Source: Rhizobium sp. Root1334 (GTDB lineage: Bacteria; Pseudomonadota; Alphaproteobacteria; Rhizobiales; Rhizobiaceae). From it: 64,000 nt of DNA. The position numbers were made by a program, and so were the translations under genes. The stretch is from the NCBI RefSeq assembly GCF_001426665.1, contig NZ_LMEY01000029.1, positions 34,957 through 98,956 of the forward strand, in the 5' to 3' direction. This document shows, one piece after another, positions 44,969 to 57,766 of the stretch (position 1 is the stretch's first letter; each line of letters begins with the position of its first letter). The notes under the pieces are model-generated. The model was not told where the DNA came from, made no database searches, and was given only the letters and a program-made list of their open reading frames with translations.

Positions 44969-45574
44969 TTAAAGCACGCCAATCCAGTCATGCCCCGGAT
45001 GCACTAGCCCGAGGCTGGCCTTCAACCATTTCCGTTCCGGCGTGGTCAGCTTCGGCAAGGCAGTCTCGAAATCGGCTTCGTCCTTTGTCCGTTGGTACTT
45101 TGCCTTGAAAAGAAGGATCGCGGCCGGAGCCAGATAGGGAATGCCCTCGACAGTCTTGCGCACGAAATCATGACGGGGGCCGTGGATTTGCGGGTCGCGT
45201 TTGCAGACCCATGTCTGCTCCGTTCCGGGCTCGATCATCATGTCCACGCGCCAGCGGCGCGCGGCGGCGTCCATGCACCAGATCTGCGCGATATCGGCCG
45301 GCGGCTCCACGCCATGCGGCAGTGGCGTCACGACGCCGCTGCCTGCGGTGTAAAATTCGAGCCCTTTCAAAGCGTCGCGAAATATCCCGGTATGCTCGCG
45401 CAACACAGTGAATTCGAGATCGTCGTGGTCGCGGATCTGCTCACCATGCCACAGGTCAAGCGCCCAACCGCCGACAACGCACCAGGGTTTCGTCACGCCG
45501 GACAGCCGGGCTGCCAGTTCCAGCGGATGCCAAGCGCTCCAGGCATCGTGATCCGGAATTTTTAGTGCATTCAT
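44969..45574 (-). CDS. Nucleotidyltransferase-fold protein (aminoglycoside 2''-adenylyltransferase-like)
   Basis: 201 aa. The block VVGGWALDLWHGEQIRDHDDLEF has the GG(W)xxD and RxHxDxD motifs of ANT(2'')-like nucleotidyltransferases, and RVDMM later supplies a further acidic residue. Many chromosomal members of this group have unknown substrates, so antibiotic resistance should not be inferred. Start 45574 gives MNALKIPDH; ATG 45595 is an alternative. Both ribosome sites are weak. Confidence 0.75.
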   Translation of the reverse strand: MNALKIPDHDAWSAWHPLELAARLSGVTKPWCVVGGWALDLWHGEQIRDHDDLEFTVLREHTGIFRDALKGLEFYTAGSGVVTPLPHGVEPPADIAQIWCMDAAARRWRVDMMIEPGTEQTWVCKRDPQIHGPRHDFVRKTVEGIPYLAPAAILLFKAKYQRTKDEADFETALPKLTTPERKWLKASLGLVHPGHDWIGVL

Positions 45575-45744
45575 CGAAACGCCCTTCGCCTTCATCAGAT
45601 CCGGCCTCTAGCAGAGTTGAACCAACGAATAAACAAGGCCGATCAGCGGCGACCAAGCGGCTGTTGGGCAAAAGAGTTTCGAAAGAGCTTTGTACCTGCC
45701 CGCCAGCCTTGCTAAGGTCGCCCCGTCAAAAGAGGGAGAGACTT

Positions 45745-47122
45745 TTGCAGGGAGAGGCAGCGCGAAAGACGTCCGTGCCGGAGCGCGATCCGGAGTTCGG
45801 CCCGTGGCTGGCGCAGGCCTCCATCCTGATTGTCGATGACGAACCAGGAATGCGCAATTTTCTCGTCCGCACGCTCGGCCCCCGCTGCAAGCGGATCGAA
45901 GAGGCGGCCGATACCGACGAAGCCTCGCGCAAGCTCGACGCGCACCATTTCGACGTCGTCATCCTCGACAATATCATGCCCGGCAAGAACGGCGTCGACT
46001 GGCTGGCCGAACAGCGCGCCATCGGCTTTTTCGCCGAAGCGATCCTGATCACCGCCTTTGCCGATCTTGAAACCGCGATCCAGGCTCTGCGCGCCGGCGC
46101 CGTCGATTTTGTCTTGAAACCGTTCCGCTCCAACCAGATCCTCAATTCCGTCGCCCGCTGCCTCGACCGGATGCGGCTGCAGCGCGAAAATTTCGTGCTG
46201 CGCTACGAGTTGAAGGCAACGTCCGATCACATCCTTTTGCGCGACCGGCTGATCGGTACGTCACGGGTGATCGGCGATGTCCGCGACACCATCGCGCGGG
46301 TCGCGCCGCTACCGACTTCAGTATTGTTGACCGGCGAATCCGGAACCGGCAAGGAAGTTGCCGCCCGCTCGTTGCACACCCTGTCCGATCGGGCCGAAAA
46401 ACCCTTCGTGCCGGTCAATTGCGCTGCCATCCCGGCCGATATGATCGAGACCGAACTGTTCGGCCATATCAAGGGCGCTTTCACAGGGGCTGAAAACAAT
46501 CGCGAGGGCCTGTTCACCTATGCGCAGGGCGGCACATTGTTCCTGGACGAAATCGGCGAAATGCCGCTCGCCACGCAGAGCAAACTGTTGCGCGTCATTG
46601 AGGATCGCCGCGTTCGGCCGGTCGGTTCGGAGCGCGAGGTACCGGTCGATCTCCGCTTCATCTTCGCCACCAATGCCGATCTGCAGAAGGAGGTCGAAAA
46701 GGGCCGCTTCCGCGCCGACCTGTTCTACCGGATCAATGTGATGCAACTCTACCTGCCGCCGCTGCGCGAGCGCGGCAATGACGTGCAGGAACTGGCCGAT
46801 CTGTTCATGCTGAAACTGTCACAGCAACTTGGCATGCCGCAGGTGACGATCGACGCGCCGGTGCGGGCGGCTCTCACCCGCTACCCCTGGCCGGGCAATG
46901 TGCGCGAGTTGCGCAATCTGATCGAGCGCTCGCTGATCCTCGGAAAATTCCCTGGCGATTTTCGAGGCGGCCACAGCCAGCAATCCGCCGGCGAGACGCT
47001 GGATGACATCGAACGCCGGCATATTCTGGCAGTGCTGGAGGAAACCGGCGGCAATCGTGATGAAGCAGCCCGCCGCCTTGGCATTTCGCGCAAGACCATC
47101 GACCGCAAATGTGCCGTCTGGA

Positions 47123-47130
<8 letters not shown>
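45745..47130 (+). CDS. Sigma-54-dependent response regulator
   Basis: 461 aa, NtrC/DctD type. The receiver domain has ILIVDDE and phospho-Asp in VVILDNIMPG. The AAA+ domain has GESGTGKE (Walker A), GAFTGA (sigma-54 contact) and GGTLFLDEIGEMP (Walker B). The C-terminal Fis-type HTH is EAARRLGISRKTIDRK. TTG start 45745 is supported by GGGAGAG 4 bases upstream; GTG 45775 is an alternative. It overlaps the sensor kinase gene by 8 bases. The likely target is the sigma-54 promoter at 49218, before the OFA transporter. Confidence 0.92.
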
Positions 47131-49126
<1,996 letters not shown>

Positions 49127-49168
49127 AGCGGACAAAATGTCCGCCAAGTTTCGGACATTTTGTCCGCT
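49127..49168. promoter_or_regulatory. Palindromic upstream activator site
   Basis: AGCGGACAAAATGTCCG and its exact reverse complement, 17 bp each, are separated by 8 bases. Each half is itself palindromic (CGGACA-AAA-TGTCCG), giving two adjacent dimer sites centred 25 bases apart. It lies about 70 bases upstream of the sigma-54 promoter and starts right at the kinase stop codon, the normal place for an enhancer bound by the response regulator. It could also serve as a terminator stem, but no T run follows. Confidence 0.8.
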
Positions 49169-49217
49169 ACCGGCGGCGTGCCTCCCATAAACCATTGAAA
49201 TCCTGAATGAGCCAATT

Positions 49218-49233
49218 TGGCATGCCGATTGCT
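49218..49233 (+). promoter_or_regulatory. Sigma-54 promoter of the OFA transporter gene
   Basis: TGGCATG-CCGA-TTGCT has the -24 GG and -12 GC of the sigma-54 consensus (TGGCAYG-N4-TTGCW) with exact spacing. It is about 130 bases before the transporter start. Confidence 0.85.
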
Positions 49234-49361
49234 CCCATGTTGGCAAGGACGGCAAAGACGGCACCACGCGTTGAGGAGCGGGTGGTGCAAAACAAACCTC
49301 TGCCGACCCCGAAATGGCTTCATTGGGAACCGCCCGCTTGGGCGCACGGAGGACAAAATTC

Positions 49362-51014
49362 ATGACGGCAACAACGGACACCTATGTGGGCGGAGGCTCG
49401 GTGGGTCTTCTCGACCGCGAACGCATCATCGCCAGGCCCGGCTTCAACCGCTGGCTCGTACCGCCTGCGGCACTTGCCATCCATCTCTGTATCGGCATGG
49501 CCTATGGCTTCAGCGTCTTCTGGCTGCCGCTGTCCAAGGCGCTCGGCACCACGCCTGACACCTGCGCCAGCATGAACCTCGCGTCTGCGCTGTTTACCAC
49601 CACCTGCAACTGGCGCGTCGCCGATCTCGGCTGGATTTATACGCTGTTCTTCGTGCTGCTTGGCTGTTCAGCCGCCATTTGGGGCGGCTGGCTGGAACGC
49701 GTCGGTCCGCGCAAGGCAGGCTTCGTCTCCGCCTGCTGCTGGTGCGGCGGCATTCTTGTCGCAGCACTTGGCGTCTATACCCATCAGCTCTGGCTGATGT
49801 GGCTCGGCGCCGGAGTGATCGGCGGCATCGGTCTTGGCCTCGGTTACATCTCGCCGGTTTCCACCCTGATCAAATGGTTCCCCGATCGGCGGGGCATGGC
49901 GACCGGCATGGCGATCATGGGCTTTGGCGGCGGCGCCATGATCGGCGCTCCGCTTGCAAACCTGCTGATGACCACTTTCCGCACCGATGTTTCGGCCGGC
50001 GTCTGGCAGACCTTCGTCGTCATGGCCATCATCTATTTCGTCTTCATGATGGGTGGCGCCTTCGGGTACCGCATCCCGCCTGCCGGCTGGCGTCCGGAAG
50101 GCTGGACACCGCCAGCCTCCAAAAGCACGATGATCACCACCAAGCACGTGCATCTGCGCGACGCCCACAAGACAAAGCAGTTCTGGTTGATCTGGGCAGT
50201 CCTCTGCCTGAATGTCTCGGCCGGTATCGGTGTCATCGGCATGGCATCGCCGATGCTGCAGGAAATCTTCGCCGGTTCGCTGATCGGCCTGCCGGATGTC
50301 GCCTTTGCCGACCTTGATACGACGCAGAAGGCATCAATCGCCGCCATCGCGGCGGGCTTTACCGGGCTTCTCTCCCTGTTCAACATCGGCGGCCGCTTCT
50401 TCTGGGCATCGCTGTCGGACAAGATCGGCCGCAAGAACACCTACTTCTGCTTCTTCATCCTCGGCATCGCGCTCTATGCGCTGGCGCCGACGCTGGCCGG
50501 TCTCGGCAACAAGGCGCTGTTCGTGCTCGCTTTCGGCATCATCCTGTCGATGTATGGCGGCGGCTTTGCCACCATCCCGGCCTATCTCGCCGACATCTTC
50601 GGCACGCAGTTCGTCGGCGCCATCCACGGGCGCCTGCTGACAGCCTGGGCAACGGCCGGCATCGTCGGTCCCGTCGTGGTCAACTATATCCGCGAAGCGC
50701 AGATTTCAGCCGGCGTCGCCCCAGGACCCGAGCTTTATACCGGCACGATGTACATCCTCGCTTGCATGCTAGCGCTGGGCCTGATCGCCAATGCGCTGGT
50801 CCGGCCGCTGGCGGACACGTGGTTCATGAAGGATGAGGAAGTGGCTGCCCTGCAGGCCAAGTCGGCTGCCGCAAACGCGGGTCCGACCGGTTCCTTCGGC
50901 ATCGGCACTGGCAGTTTCGATGGGACAGCCCTGATCGCCTGGGCCATCGTCGGCATTCCGATGCTCTGGGGCATCTGGGTAACGCTTCGGGCCAGCATGG
51001 CATTGTTTGGGTAA
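49362..51014 (+). CDS. OFA-family (oxalate/formate-antiporter-like) MFS transporter
   Basis: 550 aa major facilitator with about 12 transmembrane helices plus an extended N-terminus. The conserved block GIGLGLGYISPVSTLIKWFPDRRGMATGMAIMGFGGGAMIG is typical of OxlT-like transporters. Substrates of this family include oxalate, formate and other small carboxylates; its exact one is unknown. The fds formate dehydrogenase upstream makes formate possible but not shown. GGAGGA sets ATG 49362. It is controlled by a predicted sigma-54 promoter and a palindromic UAS. Confidence 0.88.
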   Translation: MTATTDTYVGGGSVGLLDRERIIARPGFNRWLVPPAALAIHLCIGMAYGFSVFWLPLSKALGTTPDTCASMNLASALFTTTCNWRVADLGWIYTLFFVLLGCSAAIWGGWLERVGPRKAGFVSACCWCGGILVAALGVYTHQLWLMWLGAGVIGGIGLGLGYISPVSTLIKWFPDRRGMATGMAIMGFGGGAMIGAPLANLLMTTFRTDVSAGVWQTFVVMAIIYFVFMMGGAFGYRIPPAGWRPEGWTPPASKSTMITTKHVHLRDAHKTKQFWLIWAVLCLNVSAGIGVIGMASPMLQEIFAGSLIGLPDVAFADLDTTQKASIAAIAAGFTGLLSLFNIGGRFFWASLSDKIGRKNTYFCFFILGIALYALAPTLAGLGNKALFVLAFGIILSMYGGGFATIPAYLADIFGTQFVGAIHGRLLTAWATAGIVGPVVVNYIREAQISAGVAPGPELYTGTMYILACMLALGLIANALVRPLADTWFMKDEEVAALQAKSAAANAGPTGSFGIGTGSFDGTALIAWAIVGIPMLWGIWVTLRASMALFG

Positions 51015-51029
51015 GGACGCGCTGGGGTC

Positions 51030-51142
51030 GCCCCTCATCCGCCCTGTCGGGGACCTTCCCCCGTAAACGGGGAGAAGGGAACAAGCGGCAACCTCTATCA
51101 TTCCCTCTCCCCGCAAGCGGGGAGAGGGTTAGGGTGAGGGGC
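51030..51142. repeat. RIME-like repeat after the OFA transporter
   Basis: Outer pair GCCCCTCATCC...GGGTGAGGGGC encloses a CCTTCCCCC-N7-GGGGAGAAGG palindrome and CCCTCTCCCC-GCAAGC-GGGGAGAGGG (51103-51128). It lies between convergent genes and may help end transcription. Confidence 0.8.
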
Positions 51143-51171
51143 GGTTGCCAAGCGCCTCACTGGCCGAATGA

Positions 51172-51603
51172 CTACCGGTTGATCCGCGTCGACAGAATGA
51201 TTGACGACAGCGTCTTTTCCACCCCGTCGATCTCGCCGATCCGGTCGATCACCAGATCGAGTTCGCTGATCGATGACGCCGCGACGATGGCGATCAGGTC
51301 GAAGCTGCCGCTCACCGAATGCAGCGTCCGCACGTCCTCGATATCGTGCAGGTCCTGCGTCACCCGCCCCAGCGCCTTGGCCGCGAGCGTGATCAACACA
51401 TGCGCCTTGACCAGCCCCTTTTCGAAATCATCCGACAGGCGCACGCCATAACCGGCAATGATACCGTCCCGCTCCAGCCGCTCGAGCTTTGCCTGTACCG
51501 TGGTGCGTGAAAGACCGAGTTTTCGCGCCAGAAGCGCCGTCGGCATGCGGGCATTCTCGCTGAGAATGGCGAGAAGCTGCCGGTCCTTGTCTACTAACGT
51601 CAT
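51172..51603 (-). CDS. Lrp/AsnC-family regulator, divergent from the lysine dehydrogenase gene
   Basis: 143 aa. HTH DRQLLAILSENARMPTALLARKLGLSRTTVQAKLERLE, then the RAM ligand domain. It is divergent from the saccharopine/lysine dehydrogenase family gene with a perfect palindrome between them, so it most likely controls that gene in response to an amino acid such as lysine. Start 51603 (MTLVDKD) is preferred. ATG 51612 is possible, while ATG 51624 would put the operator inside the coding region. Confidence 0.88.
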   Translation of the reverse strand: MTLVDKDRQLLAILSENARMPTALLARKLGLSRTTVQAKLERLERDGIIAGYGVRLSDDFEKGLVKAHVLITLAAKALGRVTQDLHDIEDVRTLHSVSGSFDLIAIVAASSISELDLVIDRIGEIDGVEKTLSSIILSTRINR

Positions 51604-51616
51604 ATTGATCATCCAG

Positions 51617-51646
51617 ATCGGCATTATGCCGATTATTGGTCGGCAT
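51617..51646. promoter_or_regulatory. Lrp operator in the lrp/lysine dehydrogenase divergent region
   Basis: ATCGGCATTATGCCGAT (51617-51633) is a perfect palindrome with 7-bp arms, followed by an extra half-site GGTCGGCAT at 51638-51646. It lies just upstream of the Lrp start and about 95 bases before the dehydrogenase. Confidence 0.7.
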
Positions 51647-51726
51647 TTTTATCAGATCAGCGCTTCATATCAACCATCGAAAAGCGGACAATGACGCTAC
51701 AGACAGACTCATTCGGGGAACTTACT

Positions 51727-52830
51727 ATGAAAAACATCGTTGTCATCGGCGCCGGCAAGATCGGCTCGACCATTGCCCGCCTTCTCGCCCATTCCGGCGA
51801 TTATCAGGTGACATTGGCCGACCGCAGCGCCGAGCAGCTTGCCCTGATCGAAAAGCACGACGCCATTTCGGTCACGGAAATCGACATCTCCGACAGCGCT
51901 GCCATGGTCAAGTTGCTGACCGGCAAGTTTGCCGTCCTCAGCGCTGCCCCGTTCCATCTGACGATCGCGATTGCCGAAGCCGCCTCCAAGGCCGGTGTCC
52001 ACTATCTCGACCTGACCGAAGACGTCGAATCCACCCGCCAGGTCAAGGAAATTGCCGAAAAGGCCAACACCGCCTTCATTCCGCAGTGCGGCCTCGCACC
52101 GGGCTTCATCTCCATCGTTGCCAACGATCTCGCCAGCCGCTTCGACACGCTTGACAGCGTCCGCATGCGCGTCGGCGCCCTGCCGCAGTATCCGTCCAAC
52201 GCCCTGAACTATAACCTGACCTGGAGCACCGACGGCGTCATCAACGAATATATCGAACCCTGCGAAGCCATCGTCGAAGGCCAGTTGATCACGGTACCGG
52301 CGCTCGAAGAACGCGAAGAATTCTCGCTCGACGGCGTCACCTACGAAGCCTTCAACACGTCGGGCGGCCTTGGCACGCTCTGCGAAACGCTGAAGGGCAA
52401 GGTCCGCACGCTCAACTATCGCACCATCCGTTATCCCGGCCATGCCGCGATCATGAAGGCGCTGCTCAACGACCTCGGCCTGCGCCATCGCCGTGAAGTC
52501 CTGAAGGATATCTTCGAAAACTCGCTGCCCTCGACCATGCAGGACGTCGTCATCATCTTCGTTACGGTTTCGGGCCGCAAGGAAGGCCGCCTGGTGCAGG
52601 AAACCTACGCCAACAAGGTCTACAGCGCCGTTGTCGCCGGCCGCATGATGAGTGCCATCCAGATCACCACGGCAACCAGCATCTGCGCCGTTCTCGACAT
52701 GCTGGCCAAGGGCGAGCTGCCCGCCAAGGGCTTCATCCGCCAGGAAGAAATCGGCCTCGACGCGTTCCTCAAGAGCCGTTTTGGCCATCACTACGAACAG
52801 CGCGCCTACGCCGACAAAATGGCTGGCTGA
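51727..52830 (+). CDS. Saccharopine dehydrogenase-family protein, probably lysine 6-dehydrogenase
   Basis: 367 aa. An N-terminal Rossmann fold (IVVIGAGKIGSTIARLL) and the family's C-terminal domain are present. Its length fits the single-domain, about 40 kDa lysine 6-dehydrogenase described from Agrobacterium, which oxidises lysine to piperideine-6-carboxylate. An alternative is another amino-acid dehydrogenase of the same fold. The divergent Lrp gene supports an amino-acid catabolic role. GGGGAA lies upstream of ATG 51727. Confidence 0.85.
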   Translation: MKNIVVIGAGKIGSTIARLLAHSGDYQVTLADRSAEQLALIEKHDAISVTEIDISDSAAMVKLLTGKFAVLSAAPFHLTIAIAEAASKAGVHYLDLTEDVESTRQVKEIAEKANTAFIPQCGLAPGFISIVANDLASRFDTLDSVRMRVGALPQYPSNALNYNLTWSTDGVINEYIEPCEAIVEGQLITVPALEEREEFSLDGVTYEAFNTSGGLGTLCETLKGKVRTLNYRTIRYPGHAAIMKALLNDLGLRHRREVLKDIFENSLPSTMQDVVIIFVTVSGRKEGRLVQETYANKVYSAVVAGRMMSAIQITTATSICAVLDMLAKGELPAKGFIRQEEIGLDAFLKSRFGHHYEQRAYADKMAG

Positions 52831-52863
52831 TCTGCGGGGATAAAATGACTTCAAAACCGCGAT

Positions 52864-52893
52864 GCCCGGGATTTTACGATCCCGGGCTTTTTT
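52864..52893 (+). terminator. Terminator of the lysine dehydrogenase gene
   Basis: A 9-bp stem, GCCCGGGAT/ATCCCGGGC, with a 6-base loop is followed by six T. Confidence 0.93.
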
Positions 52894-53157
52894 GTGCGCG
52901 GACTTACCCAAGACCTTCAGAGAGGCGGCAGTCCCTTCTCTCCGACGGCAAGAAGAAGAGCACGCGAAAACCTGGCCTGCCGGAAAGCTCCCCCACAAAA
53001 CCGCTCAGGCCGCCGAATGATACGCTGTTACCCGAAACAGGAGGTTATCTGGCGCTCAATCCGGCCAGCTGGATCTTTGCACGATCAAACCGGTGACACG
53101 GCGTGCGCCGGCAGCAAGGGGTCTTAAACCACCGCGCGGCGAGCAAAATCCGGACAA
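52894..53157. other. Intergenic region between the lysine dehydrogenase terminator and the atp terminator
   Basis: About 260 bases without a supported gene. The longest frame (52894-53127, 77 codons) lacks a ribosome site and has an Arg/Lys/Pro-rich composition. No known RNA was recognised. Confidence 0.45.
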
Positions 53158-53182
53158 TAAAAAACCCCGCCGGAGCGGGGTT
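53158..53182 (-). terminator. Terminator of the F1 ATP synthase operon
   Basis: An 8-bp stem, AACCCCGC/GCGGGGTT, with a 4-base loop. Read leftward it is followed by TTTTTTAT. It lies just after the atpC stop. Confidence 0.93.
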
Positions 53183-53205
53183 CGAAAGTCACGTCACTGA
53201 CCCTT

Positions 53206-53613
53206 TCAGGCTGCAACAACGATCTCATTCAACTGCGTCAGCTCTGCAAGAAAGCTTTCCAGGCGCGTCTTGTGTTCGTCGCTGTGCGAGCCGTCTTCCA
53301 GCTCGGACTTGGCAGCGTCCATGCGCCTCTGGATCAGCTGGGCATCGACTTCGCTGACCGGAACAGCGGATTCGGCAAGTAGCGTGCAACCGGTCGGCAG
53401 GATATCGGCGAAACCGCCAAACACGACATAGCGCGTAACCTTGCCGTCAACAGCCTTGACGGTGACAATGCCCGGCTTGATCGTCGTCATGACGGGCGCA
53501 TGATTGGCCATCACGGTCATTTCGCCTTCCGTTGCCGGAAGAACGACTTCGCTGACGCGCTCGGAAAGCAGCAGGCGTTCCGGGGAGACGAGTTCGAAAT
53601 TGAAATCAGCCAT
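53206..53613 (-). CDS. atpC: ATP synthase epsilon subunit AtpC
   Basis: 135 aa. Part of the F1 rotor; it couples rotation and can inhibit ATP hydrolysis. The family start FNFELVSPERLL and GEMTVMANHAPVMTTIKPG are present. ATG 53613 gives MADFNFEL; ATG 53619 would add two residues (MI). Last gene of the F1 operon, 127 bases after atpD. Confidence 0.95.
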   Translation of the reverse strand: MADFNFELVSPERLLLSERVSEVVLPATEGEMTVMANHAPVMTTIKPGIVTVKAVDGKVTRYVVFGGFADILPTGCTLLAESAVPVSEVDAQLIQRRMDAAKSELEDGSHSDEHKTRLESFLAELTQLNEIVVAA

Positions 53614-53705
53614 GATCATTCGCTTCTTTTGGCGCTACCGGCGAGAAACCCCGGCAGAAAATCCCGTTCGGCGCGGCCGGACAACTGCCAGCCGCAGCGA
53701 GTGAC

Positions 53706-53732
53706 GATCGGGGCGCCATTAGCGCCCCGATC
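53706..53732. repeat. Perfect hairpin between atpD and atpC
   Basis: GATCGGGGCGC and GCGCCCCGATC, 11-bp stem, loop CATTA, 8 bases after the atpD stop. With no T run it is likely an RNA-stability or partial-termination element that tunes the atpD:atpC ratio. Confidence 0.65.
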
Positions 53733-53740
53733 AAAAGTCA

Positions 53741-55327
<1,587 letters not shown>

Positions 55328-56209
55328 TTAGAGCGCTTCCGCGCCCGAAATGATTTCAATGAGTTCCTTGGTGATCTGAGCCTGGCGCTGACGGTTGTAG
55401 GACAATGTCAGCTTGTTGATCATTTCACCGGCATTGCGCGTGGCGTTGTCCATCGCGCTCATTTTGGCACCCATTTCACCGGCAACATTTTCGAGCAGAG
55501 CCCGGAAAACCTGCACCGAAATGTTGCGCGGAATAAGATCGTTGAGGATCTCGCCCGCATCTGGCTCGTATTCGTAGATCGCAGCCGCTGCATCCGTCTG
55601 CTCCGCGCCTGCCGGAACGGCAGCCGGGATCAGCTGAAGAGCTGTCGGAACCTGCGATATCACCGACTTGAATTCCGAATAGAACAGCGTGCAGACATCG
55701 AACTCGTTCTTTTCGAACAGGCTGATGATCTTCTTGCCAATCTGGTCGGCATTTTCAAAGCCGATCTTCTTGACTTCACGCAGGTCGACACGGTCGATGA
55801 TCAGCGATGCGAATTCGCGGCGCAGGATATCGAAGCCCTTCTTGCCGACGCAGACGATCTTCACCGTCTTGCCTTCGGCAAGCAGCTTGCGCACGTGGTC
55901 ACGGGCAAAGCGGGCAATCTGCGAGTTGAAACCACCGCAGAGGCCGCGTTCCGCCGTGCAGACCACGAGCAGATGCGTCTGGTTCTGACCGTTGCCGGTC
56001 ATCAGGCGAGGTGCACTATCATCCGAACCGACAGCGGCGGCGATGTTCGAAAGAACAGCGCTCATCCGTTGCGAGTAAGGCCGTGCGGCCTCGGCCGCCT
56101 CCTGCGCACGCCGAAGCTTCGCCGCGGCGACCATTTTCATCGCCTTGGTGATCTTCTGCGTCGCCTTGACGGAGGCGATCCTGTTTTTCAGATCCTTAAG
56201 TGAAGGCAT
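55328..56209 (-). CDS. atpG: ATP synthase gamma subunit AtpG
   Basis: 293 aa central stalk of F1. N-terminal helix [36 protein letters not shown] and C-terminal [31 protein letters not shown] are diagnostic. 24 bases before atpD and 27 after atpA. Confidence 0.97.
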   Translation of the reverse strand: MPSLKDLKNRIASVKATQKITKAMKMVAAAKLRRAQEAAEAARPYSQRMSAVLSNIAAAVGSDDSAPRLMTGNGQNQTHLLVVCTAERGLCGGFNSQIARFARDHVRKLLAEGKTVKIVCVGKKGFDILRREFASLIIDRVDLREVKKIGFENADQIGKKIISLFEKNEFDVCTLFYSEFKSVISQVPTALQLIPAAVPAGAEQTDAAAAIYEYEPDAGEILNDLIPRNISVQVFRALLENVAGEMGAKMSAMDNATRNAGEMINKLTLSYNRQRQAQITKELIEIISGAEAL

Positions 56210-56236
56210 CGGTTGTCCGTCCTAACTGGTACCCGA

Positions 56237-57766
56237 TCAGGCGAAGGATTTCGCAAACGTGTCGATGGCAGCCTTGAGCTTGCCCTTGACGTCGTCGCTG
56301 ATTGCCTTGTCCTTGCGGATAGCCTCAAGAATGTCCTTGCCTTCGGAACGCATGTACGACAGCAGACCCTGCTCGAACGCGCCAACCTTGTTGACGGCGA
56401 TCTTGTCGAGGTAACCGTTCACGCCAGCGAAGATGACCGCGACCTGCTCTTCCGTCTTCAGCGGCGAGAACTGCGGCTGCTTCAGGAGTTCGGTCAGGCG
56501 TGCACCACGGTTCAACAGACGCTGCGTTGCAGCATCGAGGTCGGAACCGAACTGGGCAAACGCTGCCATTTCGCGATACTGGGCGAGTTCACCCTTGATC
56601 GAACCAGCAACCTGCTTCATCGCCTTGATCTGGGCGGCCGAACCAACGCGGGAAACCGACAGACCGACGTTAACAGCCGGGCGGATACCCTGGTAGAACA
56701 GGTCCGTTTCAAGGAAGATCTGGCCGTCGGTGATCGAGATCACGTTGGTTGGGATGAACGCCGAAACGTCGTTACCCTGGGTTTCGATGACCGGCAGAGC
56801 CGTCAGCGAACCAGCACCCATCTCGTCGGAAAGCTTTGCAGCGCGCTCGAGCAGACGGGAATGCAGGTAGAAAACGTCGCCCGGATAAGCTTCGCGGCCC
56901 GGAGGACGACGCAGAAGCAGAGACATCTGACGATAGGCCACAGCCTGCTTCGACAAGTCGTCGTAACCGATCAGAGCGTGCATGCTGTTGTCGCGGAAGT
57001 ATTCGCCCATGGCAGCGCCAGCGAACGGTGCGAGATACTGCATCGGAGCCGGATCGGACGCCGTTGCGGCGATGATGATCGAGTACTTCAGTGCGCCGCG
57101 CTCTTCGAGCACCTTAACGAACTGAGCAACCGTCGAACGCTTCTGGCCGATAGCGACGTAAACGCAGTACAGCTTTTCGCTGTCCGGGCCGTTGTCGTGG
57201 ATCGACTTCTGGTTCAGGATCGTGTCGAGAATGATGGCGGTCTTGCCGGTCTGACGGTCACCGATGACCAGCTCGCGCTGGCCGCGGCCAACCGGGATCA
57301 GAGCGTCGATGGCCTTGAGGCCGGTCGACATCGGCTCATGAACCGACTTGCGCGGGATGATGCCCGGCGCCTTGACGTCAACGCGCGAGCGCTGCTTGGC
57401 ATTGATCGGGCCCTTGCCGTCGATCGGATTGCCGAGTGCGTCAACAACGCGGCCGAGCAGTTCCGGACCAACCGGAACGTCAACGATGGCGCCGGTCCGC
57501 TTGACGGTGTCGCCTTCCTTGATTTCGCGGTCGGCGCCGAAAATAACGACACCAACGTTGTCGGCTTCAAGGTTCAGCGCCATGCCGCGAATTCCACCCG
57601 GGAATTCGACCATCTCACCTGCCTGAACATTGTCCAGACCGTAGACGCGGGCAATACCGTCACCGACGGAAAGCACTTGACCGACTTCGGAGACAACTGC
57701 CTCCTGGCCGAAGTTTTTGATTTGATCTTTGAGAATTGCGGAAATTTCCGCGGCGCGGATATCCAT
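56237..57766 (-). CDS. atpA: ATP synthase alpha subunit AtpA
   Basis: 509 aa non-catalytic nucleotide-binding subunit of F1. Walker A GDRQTGKT and [22 protein letters not shown] are present. Its ATG overlaps the atpH stop by one base (TGATG), so the two are translationally coupled. Confidence 0.97.
   Translation of the reverse strand: MDIRAAEISAILKDQIKNFGQEAVVSEVGQVLSVGDGIARVYGLDNVQAGEMVEFPGGIRGMALNLEADNVGVVIFGADREIKEGDTVKRTGAIVDVPVGPELLGRVVDALGNPIDGKGPINAKQRSRVDVKAPGIIPRKSVHEPMSTGLKAIDALIPVGRGQRELVIGDRQTGKTAIILDTILNQKSIHDNGPDSEKLYCVYVAIGQKRSTVAQFVKVLEERGALKYSIIIAATASDPAPMQYLAPFAGAAMGEYFRDNSMHALIGYDDLSKQAVAYRQMSLLLRRPPGREAYPGDVFYLHSRLLERAAKLSDEMGAGSLTALPVIETQGNDVSAFIPTNVISITDGQIFLETDLFYQGIRPAVNVGLSVSRVGSAAQIKAMKQVAGSIKGELAQYREMAAFAQFGSDLDAATQRLLNRGARLTELLKQPQFSPLKTEEQVAVIFAGVNGYLDKIAVNKVGAFEQGLLSYMRSEGKDILEAIRKDKAISDDVKGKLKAAIDTFAKSFA

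Noticed and set aside
44969-45574. Aminoglycoside resistance gene
   Set aside because: Only the nucleotidyltransferase fold is visible; there is no integron, cassette site or mobile element, and most chromosomal members have unknown substrates.
51015-51171. CRISPR-like repeats in the G/C-rich palindromic stretch
   Set aside because: There are only a few imperfect palindromes of differing spacing and no equal-length spacers; they fit RIME-like repeats.
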